From a virus, in IMG/VR virus record IMGVR_UViG_3300010334_000103, positions 1 to 43,055 of that record: a stretch of DNA of 43,055 nt; one strand, written 5' to 3'. A program made the position numbers and the translations under genes. The notes beneath the pieces are model-generated. The model did not search any database, was not told where the DNA came from, and saw only the letters and a program-made list of their open reading frames with translations. Below are positions 14,811 through 23,816 of this stretch, in pieces (within the stretch, counting starts at the first letter, position 1; every line of letters begins with the position of its first letter).

Positions 14811-14829
14811 CAACGATAAGGAATAGAAC

Positions 14830-15648
14830 ATGGAAGAAAATACCCTCAAGGCAGCAGAAAACCCAACTCTGGCTACAGAGCTGGTCAATCAGGCACTGTC
14901 AACAGTTGCACAAGAAGAAGCAGAAGACGTAGAGCTAAAACTTCCTTCGGACACTACGGTTGACCTCCCCGGTGGGTACATCACCCTTGAAGGGGAGGTC
15001 ATCCGTACCGCGGAAGTTCGTGAGCTCAATGGTAAGGATGAGGAACTTATTTCCAAAGCTAACTCAGTGGGCAAGATGCTCAACACGATTGTTAGTCGTG
15101 GCACGGTCTCCATTGGTGGTCATCCGGCAAATGACGCCATGCTTGACCGCATGTTTGCCGGTGACCGTGATGCTCTACTTATCGGAATTTACAAAGCTAC
15201 TTTTGGAAATCCGGCTGAGCTGCAGGCTTGGTGCAACGGCTGTGATGCGTTTAAAACAATCGCACTTGACTTGGACGCGGACATTAACAGCCGCGTACTT
15301 GCCAGCCCGATGGAGGACCGCGAGTTTACGGTAGAAGGTCGAGACAAGGAATACACAGTAATCCTTCCGACCGGTACCACACAAAAAGAACTGAACGTAA
15401 GCACGGATAAAACACTTGCCGAGCTGACTACCGTCCTGTTGCAGAGCTGTGTAATTGCTATTGATGGGACCCCTATCTATAACAAAAACATGGTTGGCAA
15501 TATTGGTCTTCAAGACCGCCGAAAGATTGCAGAAGAAATCTCAAAGCGAGTTCCGGGACCAAAGTTTGAAAACATTACAGTCACTTGCCCGGACTGTGAC
15601 AACGAGGTGGTGGTTCCGATTAGTCTCGGAGATTTGTTTCGGTTCTAA
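14830..15648 (+). CDS. Tail assembly chaperone / T4 baseplate-like protein, short form
   Basis: A 272-residue protein between the tube gene and the tape measure, the usual place for tail assembly chaperones. It begins with an acidic, helical part, then a beta segment (LPGGYITLEGEVIRTAEVRE) and helical regions. Two Cys pairs, C135-x2-C138 and C253-x2-C256, could bind a zinc. Sequence pattern and Cys pairs fit the T4 gp26/gp28-type baseplate family. Such genes are normally translated in two forms via ribosomal frameshifting; here the extended form would use the 50 codons after the stop. A weak ribosome site (AAGGAATAGAAC) precedes the start. Confidence 0.75.
   Translation: MEENTLKAAENPTLATELVNQALSTVAQEEAEDVELKLPSDTTVDLPGGYITLEGEVIRTAEVRELNGKDEELISKANSVGKMLNTIVSRGTVSIGGHPANDAMLDRMFAGDRDALLIGIYKATFGNPAELQAWCNGCDAFKTIALDLDADINSRVLASPMEDREFTVEGRDKEYTVILPTGTTQKELNVSTDKTLAELTTVLLQSCVIAIDGTPIYNKNMVGNIGLQDRRKIAEEISKRVPGPKFENITVTCPDCDNEVVVPISLGDLFRF
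15637..15648 (+). promoter_or_regulatory. Candidate +1 ribosomal frameshift site
   Basis: The zero-frame codons TTT CGG TTC TAA end the short form. Moving one base forward turns TTT into TTC, read by the same tRNA-Phe and more strongly matched, and joins the downstream 50-codon frame. A TTT followed by a CGN codon is also the known site of the influenza PA-X +1 shift. Confidence 0.5.
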
Positions 15649-15793
15649 AGTTGCAATTTACGCGGACCTAATTGCTCAATGGACAGCCCTAACCAAGCTA
15701 TACCCGGGCTGGACATTAACTGAAATAAAAGAACTAACGGTAAGTGAACGCCACAATTGGCTGGCAATAGCTAAGAACTTCGGAAAGGCATAA
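15641..15793 (+). CDS. Frameshifted C-terminal extension of the tail chaperone
   Basis: An open frame of 50 codons (GSKVAIYADLIAQ ... NFGKA) continues from the zero-frame stop region to TAA 15791-15793. It has no convincing start of its own; a GTG near 15596 lacks a ribosome site. The extension looks like a helical chaperone tail (LYPGWTLTEIKEL, SERHNWLAIAK), as in G/GT-type proteins. Fused to F270 of the upstream frame it would make a protein of 320 residues. Tail chaperones use the long form in a few copies to coat the tape measure, encoded directly next. Which mechanism joins the frames is inferred. Confidence 0.6.
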   Translation, partial: GSKVAIYADLIAQWTALTKLYPGWTLTEIKELTVSERHNWLAIAKNFGKA

Positions 15794-15797
15794 CCCC

Positions 15798-18425
15798 ATG
15801 GTAGACACAAGCATTTCCTCGGTAATCCGTGAACTGACTCGAGAGATGGAAAAACTCGAGAAAACGTTTGAGGGTGTGGCGACGAAACTTGCGTCTACCA
15901 AGGATGCCGTTGGAGGGGTCGGCAAGGCTGCGGGGGGAGCCGTTTCTGGCGGACCCATGATGTCCGGTTCTCTCGCAAGTTTACCCCCAGCTCCGGGGTA
16001 CGGCTCAGGCATGTCCGCTGCGGGCATGGTTGCCGGTGGCGTTATGAGCACGCTGGGTCTTTTTGGTTCACTGGCTGGGACTACCGTCAAGACCGCGTAC
16101 AACATGATGCCTAATACTCAGGCAACTATTGGAAGAGAAACGGGCTTTTACAACGCTGCTGTTATGCAGGGTAATGGAGCGACCCGTCAAGGTATGCGTA
16201 ACGCCACCTTTGGCGCAATGTATGGCGGAATGACTAGCGCGGGGTCCGACCAAATGGTTGGAGAATACCTGAGCAGCCGAGGAATGGCGTTCAGTAATAG
16301 CGCAAATAGTACGTATATGCAGACAGTCCGTAGCGTAAGTAACGCCGCCAAGTACATGAACATGAGCAATGAGCGCTCTACGGTTGCCCTCGAAGACCTT
16401 ACCTCGGGTAAGACTTCACGGGGGCTTATGCAGAACCTTGGCATATACACCTCAGACCTTGGCACCGGCAAGGCAAAGAGTCAAGGACAAATTATGAGTG
16501 AGATTGCTGACCGCTTAACCGCTGGACGAGGAAACGTCAGCGAAGACCAAATCAACGAAAGCTTCCGTAGAGGAAACCTCGGGGCATCACTTGAGGGCTT
16601 GGGGCTGTCGGGTGACCAACAACAAATTATGAAGCAGTTCCTCATTGAACGGTCCAAAGGTAACTACATGGACCTATCTAATGACCAGCAAATGGCGGAG
16701 CTTCAGAAAAAAGCGGGAATTAATCCCGCACAGGCTGGCATGATGAGCAATACCTTTGATACTCGTGCCATGAATGACGCGGCAGAGGCTTACATCAAGG
16801 GAATGAATAATGCTGTTCCAATGCTTGATGAACTTAGTAAAGTATCTGGAGCGCTTGCTAAAAACTTTGGTGAGTATAAAGCGTTCTTTGATACCATCTC
16901 CGGAGGCAATGCGGGCAAAGCACTGATTGACGGTATTTCAGAAGCTATTGGACAAATTGGTAGTTCCATTGTTGGTGCAATTACAGCGCTCATCAGTACC
17001 CTAACTGGTGGAGCAATTGTCAAATCTATTCTTGGGGCGTTGGGCGCGGGCGGTGCCGCTGCCGAGACTGGTGTTGCGGCAGAAGCCGTTGTGGGGACGG
17101 CTGCAGCTACTGCTGGTGGCTCAGTTGCTTTGCCTCTAGCAACTTTGGGTGCCGCCGGACTTGCTAGTGAGTTCATTAGGCGGGATGCTACAAACGCCAT
17201 TGTAGATAATGCAGCCAAACAGCAGAACTGGACTTCTTCTCAAATTTCGGCAGCAAAGGCAACTACGCTAGGTGCTCAACAAGCAGCACAAAATGGCAGT
17301 GGCTTTAACGTCCCGGGAATGACTCTTGGCGATATGAAAAACATTGATTTACTAAAACCAATCTCTGATTGGTGGAACGGGATGTTTGGCGATAAAGGCT
17401 CTAAAGGCGGTCCGTCAAGCACCATTTCTACTGGAAACTCCACGGGTTCTGCAAAGAACGCAGGAAAGATTACATTCATCTACCCGATTAATGGTGCAAA
17501 AATTACGGATGGGTACGGACCGCGCCAAGCACCTACAGCAGGTGCCAGCACATTTCACCGAGGTATTGACTTTGCGGCAGCTCAAGGAACCCCAATCATG
17601 GCTTCCGCTCAAGGAACAGTCACCATGGCTGGGGACAATGGTGGTCTTGGAAACTGCGTAAAGATTAAGCACCCCAATGGAATCACGACCGTGTACGGTC
17701 ACCAGTCTCGTCTGGGAACGACCGTTGGGCGTGAGGTTAAGCAGGGTCAGATTATTGGTTACGTAGGTTCGACTGGAACTTCAACCGGTCCTCACCTCCA
17801 CTTCGAAACACATGATGAAAGTGGAAACGCGTTTGACCCGATGAAGGTTCTTAGCGGGAACGGAAGTCCTATCAGTGGTGATGCGGCAACCGGGCAGCAC
17901 AAAACTGCAGGAGGAGCGGGGGCTTCCCCGGCACTAACGTCCATCATTGACCAGCGTGCCAAGGAAAAAGGACCCTCACTGCAGGGATTGAGGATGGGGT
18001 CTAACTCAGGTCAAGCAATGGGAACCGCAACTCCACAGGGTGGGGGTGCTTTGTCGGGGATAATGGGCGGAATCATGGGAGGTCGCTCCGTGCAAACTGG
18101 TATGAGCGACAAACCAAACATTTTGACCAATAACCGAATGGGCGGGTATTTGGCTGGAGCTCGTCGAGCAAAAGGCGGAGACCCGTACGTCGCGCAGGAC
18201 GGACCGGTCAACGTCCACGCGGGTGAAGCTATTCTTACCTCAGAACAAGCTGAGGTGTGGCGCACGGCGCTCAAGCAGGGTGGGCTAGGCAAGAAGGGTG
18301 GCAATAACGTGACTATTAACTTGACTATTGGTCAGGCGTCTGACTCAGAAGCCAAGCGTTTTGCGGGAATTGTGAAAGACATGCTAGAGAGTGACCACAT
18401 GATTGACAAGATGGGAAGACTATAA
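15798..18425 (+). CDS. Tape measure protein with M23 endopeptidase domain
   Basis: An 875-residue protein. Residues 1-40 are a coiled coil (VIRELTREMEKLEKTFEG), then Gly/Met/Ala-rich and helical regions, and a hydrophobic stretch at about 385-460, typical of tape measures, which set tail length and may enter the host membrane. Residues about 558-690 are an M23 (lysostaphin-type) peptidase: zinc ligands H587 and D591 (HRGIDF), H668 in HLHFE, and the catalytic H635 and H666. It could cut peptidoglycan cross-links during entry. The C-terminus has a beta repeat with GEAILTSEQ. At about 1.5 angstroms per residue the maximum measured length is near 130 nm. Its TAA overlaps the next ATG. Confidence 0.9.
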   Translation: MVDTSISSVIRELTREMEKLEKTFEGVATKLASTKDAVGGVGKAAGGAVSGGPMMSGSLASLPPAPGYGSGMSAAGMVAGGVMSTLGLFGSLAGTTVKTAYNMMPNTQATIGRETGFYNAAVMQGNGATRQGMRNATFGAMYGGMTSAGSDQMVGEYLSSRGMAFSNSANSTYMQTVRSVSNAAKYMNMSNERSTVALEDLTSGKTSRGLMQNLGIYTSDLGTGKAKSQGQIMSEIADRLTAGRGNVSEDQINESFRRGNLGASLEGLGLSGDQQQIMKQFLIERSKGNYMDLSNDQQMAELQKKAGINPAQAGMMSNTFDTRAMNDAAEAYIKGMNNAVPMLDELSKVSGALAKNFGEYKAFFDTISGGNAGKALIDGISEAIGQIGSSIVGAITALISTLTGGAIVKSILGALGAGGAAAETGVAAEAVVGTAAATAGGSVALPLATLGAAGLASEFIRRDATNAIVDNAAKQQNWTSSQISAAKATTLGAQQAAQNGSGFNVPGMTLGDMKNIDLLKPISDWWNGMFGDKGSKGGPSSTISTGNSTGSAKNAGKITFIYPINGAKITDGYGPRQAPTAGASTFHRGIDFAAAQGTPIMASAQGTVTMAGDNGGLGNCVKIKHPNGITTVYGHQSRLGTTVGREVKQGQIIGYVGSTGTSTGPHLHFETHDESGNAFDPMKVLSGNGSPISGDAATGQHKTAGGAGASPALTSIIDQRAKEKGPSLQGLRMGSNSGQAMGTATPQGGGALSGIMGGIMGGRSVQTGMSDKPNILTNNRMGGYLAGARRAKGGDPYVAQDGPVNVHAGEAILTSEQAEVWRTALKQGGLGKKGGNNVTINLTIGQASDSEAKRFAGIVKDMLESDHMIDKMGRL

Positions 18426-19498
18426 TGGCAGACCTTTTTAGCAGCATCATAAACACAATAAACACCGGGGGCAAGATACTTAACTCCATCATAAATCCTG
18501 CAAAACCGCCTTCTCGGTACGTCTACAATAGACCGGCTGGCACCACTTTAAGGAGCGCAGACTTTGCAGAGGCTCAAGGCATAGCAAAGGCTACTGGGCG
18601 GTCTTACGGCGACGTATACAGGAACGGTCTTGCGGGAAGCGGAGGAGGTAACGGAGACCCGGGACCTCAGCCGGGACCTCCGCTTAACTACAGCAATAAG
18701 GCGTTTGAGTACAATGTTGGAGCAGTACGAGACGCTTATTTTAGCAAGGCTGTTTCTTTTCACAAACTTTTGACTCCGGGGTCTACAACAGTAGTCAGCG
18801 ACAATCCGACTACTATTGCTAGCCCCGATGAGTTGTGGAAGGGTGCCGGAAAAAACAAAGGAATGATTAGCTTGTTCCTTCCGTCTACTAGCGGAGCCAT
18901 GGACGGGGTTGTTCCAAACGTAGACAGCAAACTACAACCCGCAGAGTATGCCAAATACGGATTCCAGTTTCATTACAACCCCACCTCTATTGGCATGAAC
19001 TATGCCGGTGCGCCAAACACAGATGTTGGTTTGGAAGTTTCTGGTCAAGAAGGCTTCAACCTTGTTGGAGCACAAGTTAACCAAAGCACTATTACTTTTC
19101 AAATCATCATTAATCGTGTAGCGGACATGAAATATTATGAATTTGTCGACGGAAAGGGGCGTTTAAAGTCAGGCATTGACGATAACCTCTATTCCCCCAG
19201 AAAGCCTACCCCCGCAGAGCAAGACCAAATATATCGCAAGGGTACGATGTACGACATTGAGTACCTTTTGTCTACCGTTATTGGGTATCGACTCAACACC
19301 AAATACCGGGGAATGACGGCTGACGTCGGTTGGATTAGTGGTCGACCGGTTCAGTTGTATCTGGGTCAATCTCTTAGGTACCTTGGATTTATCAACAACT
19401 TTGGCATCAATCACACCATCTTCAATGAAAGAATGGTTCCGGTGTTTACTACAGCAGAGTTGAGCTTTAACCGAATCCCCGATTACGCAGGAATCTAG
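18425..19498 (+). CDS. Baseplate hub / tube-initiator protein (CIS_tube-like)
   Basis: A 357-residue protein with TAATG overlap to the tape measure. The first 100 residues are hydrophobic/disordered with a Pro/Gly run (GDPGPQPGPP). The second half contains the FQFHYNPTSIGMNY segment and strands ITFQIIINRV, then MYDIEYLLSTVIGYRLN. The 'NP-S-I' pattern followed by a helix-rich region is seen in the contractile-injection-system tube/hub adaptor family that links the tail tube to LysM-type baseplate proteins. The next gene is a LysM/gp53-like protein, as in many such systems. The role is inferred from pattern and context. Confidence 0.65.
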   Translation: MADLFSSIINTINTGGKILNSIINPAKPPSRYVYNRPAGTTLRSADFAEAQGIAKATGRSYGDVYRNGLAGSGGGNGDPGPQPGPPLNYSNKAFEYNVGAVRDAYFSKAVSFHKLLTPGSTTVVSDNPTTIASPDELWKGAGKNKGMISLFLPSTSGAMDGVVPNVDSKLQPAEYAKYGFQFHYNPTSIGMNYAGAPNTDVGLEVSGQEGFNLVGAQVNQSTITFQIIINRVADMKYYEFVDGKGRLKSGIDDNLYSPRKPTPAEQDQIYRKGTMYDIEYLLSTVIGYRLNTKYRGMTADVGWISGRPVQLYLGQSLRYLGFINNFGINHTIFNERMVPVFTTAELSFNRIPDYAGI

Positions 19499-19506
19499 GA
19501 GTAGTT

Positions 19507-19785
19507 GTGATTTATAGTGACAGCAGGTACTCGGACGCAACACTGTTTAAGAGTTACAACAATGCTACATCTTCGTGGGAAGTAACTGCGTTTAGAACTT
19601 TCCCGATTACTCGAGCGTCTTACTTTCTGTATACGTGGGAAGAAAATGACCGCATTGATTTAATCTCTAAAAAGTTTCTTGGAACAGCCGCATTGTGGTG
19701 GAAAGTAATGGACTTCAATCCGGAGGTACTCAATCCTTTTGATGTAATGGTAGGAACACAGATTCGAGTTCCTCATGTCCGATGA
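19507..19785 (+). CDS. LysM / T4 gp53-like baseplate adaptor
   Basis: A 92-residue protein from GTG 19507 with AGGAG six bases upstream. It starts IYSDSRYSDATLFKSY and has the LysM core in its second half: EENDRIDLISKKFLGTAALW, then WKVMDFNPEVLNP and a final IRVPHV strand. Baseplate LysM proteins (gp53-like in T4) bind the hub to the wedges. Length is normal for the single-domain version. It overlaps the next gene by 11 bases. Confidence 0.75.
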   Translation: MIYSDSRYSDATLFKSYNNATSSWEVTAFRTFPITRASYFLYTWEENDRIDLISKKFLGTAALWWKVMDFNPEVLNPFDVMVGTQIRVPHVR

Positions 19786-21073
19786 TTTTAAGGGAACAAA
19801 CAATCCGGGGCAAAAGGTACGTAGGTCCACTTCTTTTTCTATTAATTTTCCAACAATGCCTAGCTTGAAAAAACAACCACGTCTTGTAGAGCTGTATCAA
19901 AAACAGGGTCAGCATGATGTCCTTATTATGCAGTTTTCTAGCACGGGTGAGATGTGGTTTAACGACATCCCTACAGGTCTCCCTATCAGCCTAACTTGGC
20001 AGCAGGGCATTACAACTAGTGAGTGGTTTGGGTACGTATCTTATGTATCAAAAACTGTAGCTAACTCCCAGCGAGAAAAGATAATGGAAGTCCATTGCGT
20101 GGGGGCAAGCTTTCCTCTAAAAGACCGGTCAAACCGAGTTTTTGCAGACAGCACTATCCCCGAAGCGGTAGAGGCTATCGTCAAAGAACAGGGCATGAAC
20201 TTTATTGGAGACACTCATTCCCGAAGATTCCCCCAACTCACGATGGCGGGGCATTCATACTGGGAGTGGATTCAGGAGCAGGCTAAGAGAATTGGGTTTG
20301 CTACCGTAGTTGATGGAGCAAATTTTTACTTTCGACGCATAGATAGCCTGATTGACCAAACAATTTCTTCCATACCTTTGCTAGATGCCGGAGATACCCC
20401 TAGCCCGTACCGTGGGCAATACTACGACAGGACTTTGGATTTCTTCCGGGTCCTCAAGGGTGACCACATTGAGTCCGGTAACAACTTGCGTACAGAAAAG
20501 TCAACAGCCGGAGTAAACCCACTTACTTCGGAGATTCACGGGACTTCCGCCACACCTATGGACGTGGGCAATAACCTTCGCAACAATTCTAATTCTGTTT
20601 TATTTAGCGAATACCGCTCAGACCAAGTAATTGACCACTACTCAGACAGCGCTCTCATGTCAGAAGGAGCGGCACAGATGGCACGTATGACAATGCCTGC
20701 CAAGGTAAAATGTCAGGGAGACGGACGTATCCGTCCGTATACCCCTGTTTACATCCGTGGAACGGGAGAACTTACGGATGGATATTGGATAGTAAAAGAA
20801 GCCAAGCACACATTTCAAAAGTTTGGCGACTACACAATAGAGATGACAGTAGTAACAGACGGGCTCGGCAGCAACCAAGCCTCCGGTTACAGAAATAAGG
20901 ACTTTAAAAACGTGAGTATGGTAAACATCGCGGAACGGGTTTCCCGTCCGGACTCATTGGAGTCTTCATCCCTAAAAGCAGGCACTGTGCTTCAAACAAC
21001 TGGGGCGATTATTTCTGTAAAAAATCAGGGGTATGTGAAGACCCCCACCCTATGGCAGTCGAGCGGGAGGTAG
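19775..21073 (+). CDS. Baseplate hub protein (T4 gp27 / P2 gpD-like)
   Basis: A 432-residue protein. It starts disordered, then has a beta domain (HDVLIMQFSSTGEMWFN), an SLTWQQGITTSEWFGYVSYV segment, and the helix-containing middle (IPEAVEAIVKEQGMNF) followed by a WEWIQEQAKRIGFATVVDG stretch, characteristic of gp27/gpD hubs. C-terminal domain strands (VYIRGTGELTDGYWIVKEAK, FGDYTIEMTVV) complete the barrel that forms the tube-like hub beneath the tail. Partners would be the upstream adaptor genes and the OB-fold spike at 23817. I consider it well supported by pattern and position. Confidence 0.8.
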   Translation: MSDDFKGTNNPGQKVRRSTSFSINFPTMPSLKKQPRLVELYQKQGQHDVLIMQFSSTGEMWFNDIPTGLPISLTWQQGITTSEWFGYVSYVSKTVANSQREKIMEVHCVGASFPLKDRSNRVFADSTIPEAVEAIVKEQGMNFIGDTHSRRFPQLTMAGHSYWEWIQEQAKRIGFATVVDGANFYFRRIDSLIDQTISSIPLLDAGDTPSPYRGQYYDRTLDFFRVLKGDHIESGNNLRTEKSTAGVNPLTSEIHGTSATPMDVGNNLRNNSNSVLFSEYRSDQVIDHYSDSALMSEGAAQMARMTMPAKVKCQGDGRIRPYTPVYIRGTGELTDGYWIVKEAKHTFQKFGDYTIEMTVVTDGLGSNQASGYRNKDFKNVSMVNIAERVSRPDSLESSSLKAGTVLQTTGAIISVKNQGYVKTPTLWQSSGR

Positions 21074-21076
21074 AAC

Positions 21077-21499
21077 ATGCCAACAAATATTTCTATCATC
21101 TCAGAATCTGCCATTGCTTTGCCATTTCGATTCACCGCGGCAGGAAATGTGCAGATTGAAACTAGTCAATCCGCTATCTGGTCCGACAGGGTAAAGTCTG
21201 CGCTTGGAACAATTCAAGGTCAACGACTTCTTTATTCAGATTTTGGAACAAAAATTCCGGCAACGGCATGGGATACCCGCACAGTAATGCAGGAGGTTAT
21301 CTCAGATGAGGTTAGCTCCATGTTCTTGTCGTTGTTTCCGACACTGATTCTTGACGAAGTAAACATCTCTGTAGATGAAAAAAACAATACGATTTATGCG
21401 GATGTGGTTTACCGACTTCCTAATCAAGAAGTAATACGTACTCAAACCGGAATTGCTGCGCTTTCCGGTATCTACCCGATATATGAGGAAAACAAATGA
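21077..21499 (+). CDS. Baseplate wedge protein (T4 gp25-like)
   Basis: A 140-residue protein with GGGAGG directly upstream. The family pattern is clear: LPFRFTAAGNVQIETSQSAI, then LGTIQGQRLLYSDFGTKIPA with the buried R and the D-F-G motif, and a C-terminal strand IYADVVYRLP. gp25-like proteins nucleate sheath assembly and bind the baseplate J protein, encoded next. It is 140 residues, near the usual length. Its TGA overlaps the next ATG. Confidence 0.92.
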   Translation: MPTNISIISESAIALPFRFTAAGNVQIETSQSAIWSDRVKSALGTIQGQRLLYSDFGTKIPATAWDTRTVMQEVISDEVSSMFLSLFPTLILDEVNISVDEKNNTIYADVVYRLPNQEVIRTQTGIAALSGIYPIYEENK

Positions 21500-23808
21500 G
21501 TGATTCTAGAGACACAACCCCAGTTTCAAAAACCCCTGTGGTGGTTGACTACACCAACCGAGACTTCTACTCCCTGCGGCAAGAACTCATCTCGCGGGTC
21601 AAGGACCGCGTCAATAACAACGGTAGTGCAAACAAATGGTACGGAAACGACTCTTCCGATTTTGGCGTTGCACTGGTTGAAAGCTTTGCTTATATGGGCG
21701 ATATCATCGGCTACTACATTGACCGCATGGCAAACGAATCCACGATTATTACCGCAACACAGCGAGAGAGCATTCTTAATCTTGCTCGCAGTTATGGTTA
21801 CAACCCATCTGGATATAAAGCCGCAACGACAACTATCCAGTTCAGCAACAGTACCAGCGCAATTAACTTGCCTACAATCCCCGCTGGAGCGCAGGTTAGC
21901 GGGAGTATTACCGACGGAGACACTGTCCGTAAAGTCATTTTTACAACAACCGATGCGGTAGTTATGTCTGCAACTGCATCCGTCACCAACATCTCGGGTA
22001 GCGGAACAGTTATTACATACACCGCGGCTAATACATTTACTCAGGGTCAAAAGGTTACCGTAACTGGAGCCAGTGTTGCCGGGTACAACGTCACCGGCGC
22101 AACAATTGCATCCGCCAACTCAAGTACATTTACTGTAGCGGGCTCAACTACTGGTGCATATACCGGAACCGTTACCGCTTCGGCAACCGTTCCCGCTCAA
22201 ACAGTTGCCGCATTCCATGGAGAAGACATCGCTCTTCGTTCGGCAAACTTAGCGTCGGGCGCGGGTGATGTTGCGGGAGAGGCTCTTGGGGCATCCGACG
22301 GTTCTGCAAATCAACTATTTAGATTGAAAGAAAACCAAGTGGTTCAAGACCGGATTACGGTCTATGTTCAATCGGGAAACACGTATGGTGTTTGGAAAGA
22401 AGTGCTGCACCTCACGGACTACGGAACTACAGACTCCGTTTACAAGGTGGTGACGGATGCTAACAACAACGTTTACATTCAGTTTGGAGACGGGGTATCG
22501 GGAGCTATCCCAACTACCAATGCCACTATTAAAGTTCGATATTACGTTGGCGGAGGATTGTACGGGAATGTCCCGCTAGACACGCTGACCAGTGTTTCTT
22601 TTGCCGGAATTGGCGGGCTAACCACCGCCGACTCAAACGCCCTTACCGCAGCGGTACGTGTAACAAACACGGCGTTGGGTTCGGGGGGAGCTGAGCCGGA
22701 TAGCCTCGACTCCATTCGAATAAACGCTCCCGCTGCGTTCTCGGCACTGAACCGGGCGGTGACTCTTGATGACTACGTTGGTTTGGCGCTATCAGTATCC
22801 GGAGTAGGTAAGGCTAACGCAATAGCCTCTGTTTGGAACTCCGTTACGCTATACGTTGCTCCATACCGAAGTGACCTCAGCACTGACCTATATCCCGGTA
22901 AAGACGACAGCAATACCACCATACTGACGGAGTTGACGGACCTTCAGGCTAAGGTGCTAAAGGAGCTGTCGCCTAAGCTTCAAATTGGAACAACCCTTAC
23001 GGTATCGCCTCCGACGTATTCCCCAGTTTCTTTGGCAATCAAATACAGTCGTCGAGAAGCCTATTCTCAGGCTGAGGTTGAGTCGGGAATTAAGTCGTAC
23101 ATCACGGCGTATTACTCTTACACTCAAACGTTCTTTGAACAAGTAATCGCCCCCGAGGAGCTCGAGTTCATTCTTCGGTACGTGCCGGGAATCTACAATG
23201 TCCGTGTTACAGCACTGTATAGGTCAGCAGAGGCAAACTCCCTAACTACTTTAATTGGCGCACCGGGTGAGGTGTTCGTATTTACGGCGGCAAACACCGT
23301 CTTGACTCCGTTGCTAACGACAGCTACTTTGTCTGCCTTATCAGCAACCAACTCCTCGGCAGGTTTGAGCCCCACGTTTGCAAGCACCTATACCGACTAC
23401 ACCCTGACGGTGAACTCTGGAAGCTCATCAACAGACATTACCGCGACGGGAAGTACCGGTACGTCCGTCCTCATCAACGGCTCGGCGTCTCCCAAGACCA
23501 TCGGTATGTCTGCATCCGTCTCATCCGTCTCCGGTTCTGGAACGGTAATGACCTATACCACTTCTGCTGCTCACAACTTTGCGGCTGGTCAAAAGGTTAC
23601 GGTTACGGGTGCAACACCATCTGGGTACAACGTCACCGCTGCCACGATTACATCCGCATCCGGCTCGACGTTTACCGTTGCCGGAACTACCACGGGAAGT
23701 TCTTCGGGAACAATTGCCGCGACAATCATCGACGCAAAGATTACGGTCATGGTCACGGCGGAAGATGGAACGACCGTCAACAAGTACACCATTACAGCTA
23801 ACAAGTAG
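21496..23808 (+). CDS. Baseplate J-like protein with embedded beta-modules
   Basis: A 770-residue protein, longer than usual for the family. The N-terminal core ([29 protein letters not shown]-like helix, YIDRMANES) and later [31 protein letters not shown] are typical of baseplate J/gp6. The gene has extra length from two copies of a repeated beta-module: residues 161-231, set between [12 protein letters not shown] and [13 protein letters not shown], and residues 673-744, set inside a C-terminal cadherin-like beta-sandwich (opening [11 protein letters not shown], closing [10 protein letters not shown]). These modules appear nested in loops. The protein forms the wedge that surrounds the hub. 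Confidence 0.88.
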   Translation: MSDSRDTTPVSKTPVVVDYTNRDFYSLRQELISRVKDRVNNNGSANKWYGNDSSDFGVALVESFAYMGDIIGYYIDRMANESTIITATQRESILNLARSYGYNPSGYKAATTTIQFSNSTSAINLPTIPAGAQVSGSITDGDTVRKVIFTTTDAVVMSATASVTNISGSGTVITYTAANTFTQGQKVTVTGASVAGYNVTGATIASANSSTFTVAGSTTGAYTGTVTASATVPAQTVAAFHGEDIALRSANLASGAGDVAGEALGASDGSANQLFRLKENQVVQDRITVYVQSGNTYGVWKEVLHLTDYGTTDSVYKVVTDANNNVYIQFGDGVSGAIPTTNATIKVRYYVGGGLYGNVPLDTLTSVSFAGIGGLTTADSNALTAAVRVTNTALGSGGAEPDSLDSIRINAPAAFSALNRAVTLDDYVGLALSVSGVGKANAIASVWNSVTLYVAPYRSDLSTDLYPGKDDSNTTILTELTDLQAKVLKELSPKLQIGTTLTVSPPTYSPVSLAIKYSRREAYSQAEVESGIKSYITAYYSYTQTFFEQVIAPEELEFILRYVPGIYNVRVTALYRSAEANSLTTLIGAPGEVFVFTAANTVLTPLLTTATLSALSATNSSAGLSPTFASTYTDYTLTVNSGSSSTDITATGSTGTSVLINGSASPKTIGMSASVSSVSGSGTVMTYTTSAAHNFAAGQKVTVTGATPSGYNVTAATITSASGSTFTVAGTTTGSSSGTIAATIIDAKITVMVTAEDGTTVNKYTITANK
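21976..22190 (+). repeat. Beta-module copy C1
   Basis: Residues 161-231 of the baseplate J protein. Core signatures are [20 protein letters not shown], then [20 protein letters not shown]. It shares the exact DNA string GGGTACAACGTCACCG with copy C2. Confidence 0.8.
23512..23725 (+). repeat. Beta-module copy C2
   Basis: Residues 673-744 of the baseplate J protein. Core signatures are [20 protein letters not shown], then [20 protein letters not shown]. Confidence 0.8.
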
Positions 23809-23816
23809 GAGAACTA

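Noticed and set aside
15596-15793. Independent GTG-started gene for the chaperone extension
   Set aside because: No ribosome site and a large overlap with the short form; the upstream residues in that frame are Trp/Arg-rich noise.
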